64,000 nt of DNA from Candidatus Binatus sp. (GTDB taxonomy: Bacteria > Desulfobacterota > Binatia > Binatales > Binataceae): contig NZ_JAUSKL010000029.1 in assembly GCF_030646925.1 (NCBI RefSeq), forward strand, positions 1-64,000, given 5' to 3'. The translations under genes and the position numbers were made by a program. The notes beneath the pieces were generated by a model. The model saw only the letters and a program-made list of their open reading frames with translations, searched no databases and was not told the DNA's origin. Positions 61,048 to 64,000 of this stretch are shown piece after piece. Positions within the stretch are counted from its first letter, which is position 1, and the number at the start of each line of letters is the position of its first letter.

Positions 61048-62922
61048 TTACGACCTGAGCGGCCCCGGAACGTTGCTCATCAACGCCGCCGCCTCCATCT
61101 CCACCAATGCCGCGTCGCTGCCGTTCGCCGACTTCATATCCGTGAGTCCCAGCCAGAATCGCCGCAGCATCATCCGATGATCCATCGCGAAGGATTTGAG
61201 CGCATCGATCTGTTCCGATGACAGCGATTCCTGCGCGATTACGATCTCGTGAAACGGCTTGCGCGCCACGATCTCCGCCAGATCCGTGATTCCTCCCAGC
61301 ACCGGATATCCGTGGAACAGCTTGCCATGCTTGAAGCGATCCTCGTCGATAAGTCCGAGCAGTTCTACATGATTGCCGAGACTCGCCTGCCAGTGCTGGA
61401 TGACCGCCTGCCCGCGTCCGTCCGCGCCCACCACGATCGCCCGGCGCGGCGACGACGCGAGCAGTTGCGCAATTCTGCCGAAGACCGGAAACGACCACCG
61501 CGTCGCCATCAGGAAGTTGAACAGCAACAGCACGAACACCACCGCGGTCGAGTGCGTGATCGAAATCGGCAGCACGGTCGCCGCGATCACCACCATCACG
61601 CCGGCCAGCATCGAGGCGACCGCGAAGCGCACCGCCTCCGCGACTCCGGTATATCGCCAGATACCGCGATAAACTCCCGCGAACAGAAACGCGCCGCATC
61701 CAATCACCACCACATACGGCAGCCCGATCAGCATCTGGCCCACCTGATCGGGCCGCAGGTGAAAGTCGAAACGCAGGCTCATCGCGCCAAAATACGCCGC
61801 CATCACCAGCGCCACGTCGAGCACCAGTTCCACCAGCCGCCGCTTATACCCGAAGCTCAGAATTATCCGCGCGACCGGCGGCAACTCCGCGGCGCGGCTC
61901 TGCGACTCCGTGTCGAATGATTTGTCCATCAGGAACAATGCCACCAGCGCGAAGAACAGCACGACGAACGGCAGCAGCAACACCGCGTCGTAACCCGGCA
62001 CGAGGCTGATCGCGATCGCGCATGCGCCCGCGAGCGCCTGCAGCGCAACCAGCGTGCCCGCCGCCCGCGATTCCGAGAGTCCCAATCGCGCCAATCGATG
62101 ATGCGAATGGTCCAGCCCCCGCTTGGAGATCGGTTTCCCCAGCGCGAGCCGCGTGATCGTCACCGTTACCGTGTCGAGCAACGGCACCATCAGCGCGAGC
62201 AGCGGCATCGCCAGCCGCGCCGGCATCGAGCCTTCGCCCGCGTGGCTCGCCTGGATCGACAAAACGCCGAGAATCAGCCCGACCGTGAGAGCGCCTTCGT
62301 CGCCCATGAATATCGACGCCGGCGGATAATTGAAAACCAGGAATCCCGCCATCGCGCCGCTCAGCGCGAGCGCCGCCGCCATCGTCGCCTGATGGTCATG
62401 CAGCGCCGCGACGATCGCGATACTGGTCGCCGCGATCATTCCAACGCCGGCCGCGAGCCCGTCGAGTCCGTCGATCAGATTGAAAGCGTTGGTCGCCACC
62501 AGCAGCCAGAAAATCGTGAGCGCGATATTCGCCCACTGGTACGGCAGCAAATCGAGTTGCGGTCCCCACACGCCAAGCAGGCCGATCGCGATCAGCTCCA
62601 GCGCCACCTTGTAGCGCGGCCGCAATTCCATCAGGTCGTCCAGCAGTCCCACCGCGAACATCGCAAACGAGAATGCCGTCAGCCACATCAGCTTGTCTTG
62701 CGGCCAATTCGACAGATTGCAAACGAGCCCGATCGCCACCACGAAACCGCCGATGATCGCGATTCCGCCTAACTGCGGCGTCGGTTGCAAATGAACGCGG
62801 TCGGTCGAGGGTCTCGCCAGCGCTCCGATCCGCATCGCGATCTGCTTCGCGATCGGCACCAGCGCTGACGCTGTGACGAAAGCGACCAACAGAATCAGTC
62901 CGATTTCGGAGTATTGGATCAA
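61048..62922 (-). CDS. Fusion of WecA-like glycosyl-phosphotransferase and FlaA1-like membrane/Rossmann module
   Basis: 624 residues from TTG 62922. Residues 1-330: polyprenyl-phosphate N-acetylhexosamine-1-phosphate transferase (WecA/TagO) with LDDLMELRPRYK, NAFNLIDGLDGLAAG, FMGDEGAL and HSHHRLARLGL. Residues about 345-480: four membrane helices (GYKRRLVELVLDVALVMAAY, VYRGIWRYTG) like the N-terminus of FlaA1/CapD polysaccharide proteins, then a Rossmann strand RAIVVGADGRGQAVIQH near 490, but no dehydratase domain. It would start lipid-linked glycan synthesis, with the appended module possibly regulatory. Gene order places it upstream of the Ig-like protein gene. Confidence 0.88.
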   Translation of the reverse strand: MIQYSEIGLILLVAFVTASALVPIAKQIAMRIGALARPSTDRVHLQPTPQLGGIAIIGGFVVAIGLVCNLSNWPQDKLMWLTAFSFAMFAVGLLDDLMELRPRYKVALELIAIGLLGVWGPQLDLLPYQWANIALTIFWLLVATNAFNLIDGLDGLAAGVGMIAATSIAIVAALHDHQATMAAALALSGAMAGFLVFNYPPASIFMGDEGALTVGLILGVLSIQASHAGEGSMPARLAMPLLALMVPLLDTVTVTITRLALGKPISKRGLDHSHHRLARLGLSESRAAGTLVALQALAGACAIAISLVPGYDAVLLLPFVVLFFALVALFLMDKSFDTESQSRAAELPPVARIILSFGYKRRLVELVLDVALVMAAYFGAMSLRFDFHLRPDQVGQMLIGLPYVVVIGCGAFLFAGVYRGIWRYTGVAEAVRFAVASMLAGVMVVIAATVLPISITHSTAVVFVLLLFNFLMATRWSFPVFGRIAQLLASSPRRAIVVGADGRGQAVIQHWQASLGNHVELLGLIDEDRFKHGKLFHGYPVLGGITDLAEIVARKPFHEIVIAQESLSSEQIDALKSFAMDHRMMLRRFWLGLTDMKSANGSDAALVEMEAAALMSNVPGPLRS

Positions 62923-63203
62923 TTCTACGGCTTAAAACGCGGTACTGTGGTCAAATTATGCTGTAAGAGGTCACCGCATATCTCGGCACGATGTCACAAA
63001 AATGCAACAAGAGTCAATGCGCCATAACGACCTTAAACGACTCATAATGCACTTTGACCGCTGATACGTGACCGCGGAGCGTGCGCACCTCCACCCAACC
63101 GCCGCGGTACTTCGCGGTTTCGCACTCCTCGCGCCCGCTTATCCTATGCTTCCCCAACGTCGCTGCTTACTCTAGGTTCTAGTCTCCGGATGAGTGCAGG
63201 TAT
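62923..63203. other. Divergent intergenic region
   Basis: About 280 bases, AT-rich at its left side, between the WecA-like gene and the right-hand methyltransferase. TTGAC-like hexamers occur on the minus strand (near 62957 and 63013) but none has a convincing -10 at proper spacing. No gene or strong hairpin seen. Confidence 0.4.
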
Positions 63204-64000
63204 TTGTCGCGCGGATTGAACTCCATTTCAAATCTATCCCTCGCAGCGGCGCAGAGAATCTACTCCGCGCTCCGCCGCGGCAGCCACGCGCTCGGAATCC
63301 GGCCCTCGCAGTACCCTCGATTTGTCAAATTTTTGAGCAACTCCTACGCGCGATTCCCAGCCCTGCTGGCCCTGGTAGAAGCCGTCGACGATCCATACGG
63401 GCGTGTCGATACTTTCGACCGCGACTACGCCGTCCAAGCCGATCACTGGGGATACTCGACCAATCCAACCACCGCCGAGCGCATTCAACGCGTGCTGAAC
63501 CTGCTTGATTCGGCGCGCGCGGGACGCCGCTTCGGCCGCGTCCTCGAGATCGCCTGCGCCGAAGGAGTATTCACCGAGTTACTCGCCTCCCGATGCGATT
63601 CGATTCTCGCCGTGGACTTCTCCGAGATTGCACTCGAGCGCGCGCGTGCCCGGCGCGATTGGGAAGGCCGCGTCACCTTCAGCCCCTGGAATCTCCGCAC
63701 CGATCCAATTCCCGGCCAATTCGATTTGATCGTCGTGATGGACGTCCTTAGCTGCCTGCGGAGTCCCGCCCGACTGCACGCCGCGATCGATAAAATCGTC
63801 GCTGCGATGCGCCCCGGCGATCTCGTGCTCGCCTGCGACTACCGCGAAGATAAAGATCTCCGCTCGCTCGAAACTTCCCGAATCGGTAAGTGGCTGCTAT
63901 TCGGCGGCAAGTGGGTGATCGAAACGTTCGTCACCGACCCGGCGCTCGAAGTCATCGCAACCGATCAGATGGACACTCACTTCTTCGCGCTGCTGCGCAA
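63204..64000 (+). CDS. NodS-like SAM methyltransferase, 3' partial
   Basis: Open frame from TTG 63204 (or TTG 63216) to the window end with no stop, so at least 265 residues. Residues LEIACAEGVFTELLA and ILAVDFSEIALERARARRD form the SAM site in the style of NodS and related N-methyltransferases; FDLIVVMDVLSCLRSPARL and AMRPGDLVLACDY follow in order. The N-terminal part includes DRDYAVQADHWGYSTNPTTAERI, a region typical of NodS-family starts. It may methylate an amino sugar. It is divergent from the WecA-like gene and continues beyond the window. Confidence 0.78.
   Translation, partial: MSRGLNSISNLSLAAAQRIYSALRRGSHALGIRPSQYPRFVKFLSNSYARFPALLALVEAVDDPYGRVDTFDRDYAVQADHWGYSTNPTTAERIQRVLNLLDSARAGRRFGRVLEIACAEGVFTELLASRCDSILAVDFSEIALERARARRDWEGRVTFSPWNLRTDPIPGQFDLIVVMDVLSCLRSPARLHAAIDKIVAAMRPGDLVLACDYREDKDLRSLETSRIGKWLLFGGKWVIETFVTDPALEVIATDQMDTHFFALLR

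Overview
The window comes from the chromosome of a GC-rich, diderm (Gram-negative) bacterium. The outer-membrane exporter Wza, lipoprotein signal peptides and the gene content point to a soil or sediment lineage of the former Deltaproteobacteria or Candidatus Binatota type. That placement is an inference from gene style, not from a marker gene. I see no rRNA, tRNA, CRISPR array, transposase or integrase. Both ends cut through genes: a metallo-beta-lactamase-fold hydrolase on the left and a NodS-like methyltransferase on the right.

Region 1 (1-3000) holds housekeeping or orphan genes: the hydrolase, a small lipoprotein with a clear terminator, a small cytoplasmic protein of unknown function, and a LON-substrate-binding-domain protein with its own promoter.

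Region 2 (3128-18341) is an aromatic catabolism island. It has two flavin-dependent phenol hydroxylases of the HpaB family. One is coupled to a class III (LigB/HpaD-type) extradiol dioxygenase. The other lies with a TetR regulator, a fumarylacetoacetase-family hydrolase/isomerase and a VOC-fold (BphC-type) extradiol dioxygenase. A type II NADH dehydrogenase and an SDR lie between them. Next come boxB, boxC and boxR of the aerobic benzoyl-CoA epoxide pathway on the minus strand. The promoter region in front of boxC carries TGCA-N6-TGCA operators that match what is known for BoxR. An HSL-type esterase and a CmcJ-like oxygenase are divergently arranged beyond boxR. boxA, benzoate-CoA ligase and an HpaC flavin reductase are not in the window.

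Region 3 (18358-63000) is a very large cell-surface polysaccharide locus. A plus-strand operon encodes a flippase-like membrane protein, an MBOAT acyltransferase, a 61-residue membrane protein and an SGNH-like protein, which together look like a glycan O-acylation unit. From about 51.0 kb down to 21.8 kb almost every gene is on the minus strand, often with 1 to 4 base start/stop overlaps: Wza, Wzc tyrosine kinase, an O-antigen ligase/TPR protein, an asparagine synthetase, about ten glycosyltransferases, GT-C-like membrane proteins, a second ligase/polymerase, a Wzm/Wzt ABC exporter, three FkbM and one TylF methyltransferases, and a CDP-paratose-epimerase-like SDR. The set mixes ABC-type (Wzm/Wzt) and Wzy/Wzc-type export parts.

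The far right (51.1-63 kb) adds a GT-C-like membrane protein, a 1143-residue secreted protein with phage-tail-like, pectate-lyase-like and LamG-like parts, a phosphopantetheinyl transferase with a truncated-looking methyltransferase and a standalone adenylation-carrier-thioesterase protein, a small secreted Ig-like protein, and a WecA-FlaA1-like fusion that probably starts lipid-linked glycan synthesis. The carrier-protein module next to a glycan locus and the MBOAT/SGNH unit are the best candidates for an undescribed decoration system.
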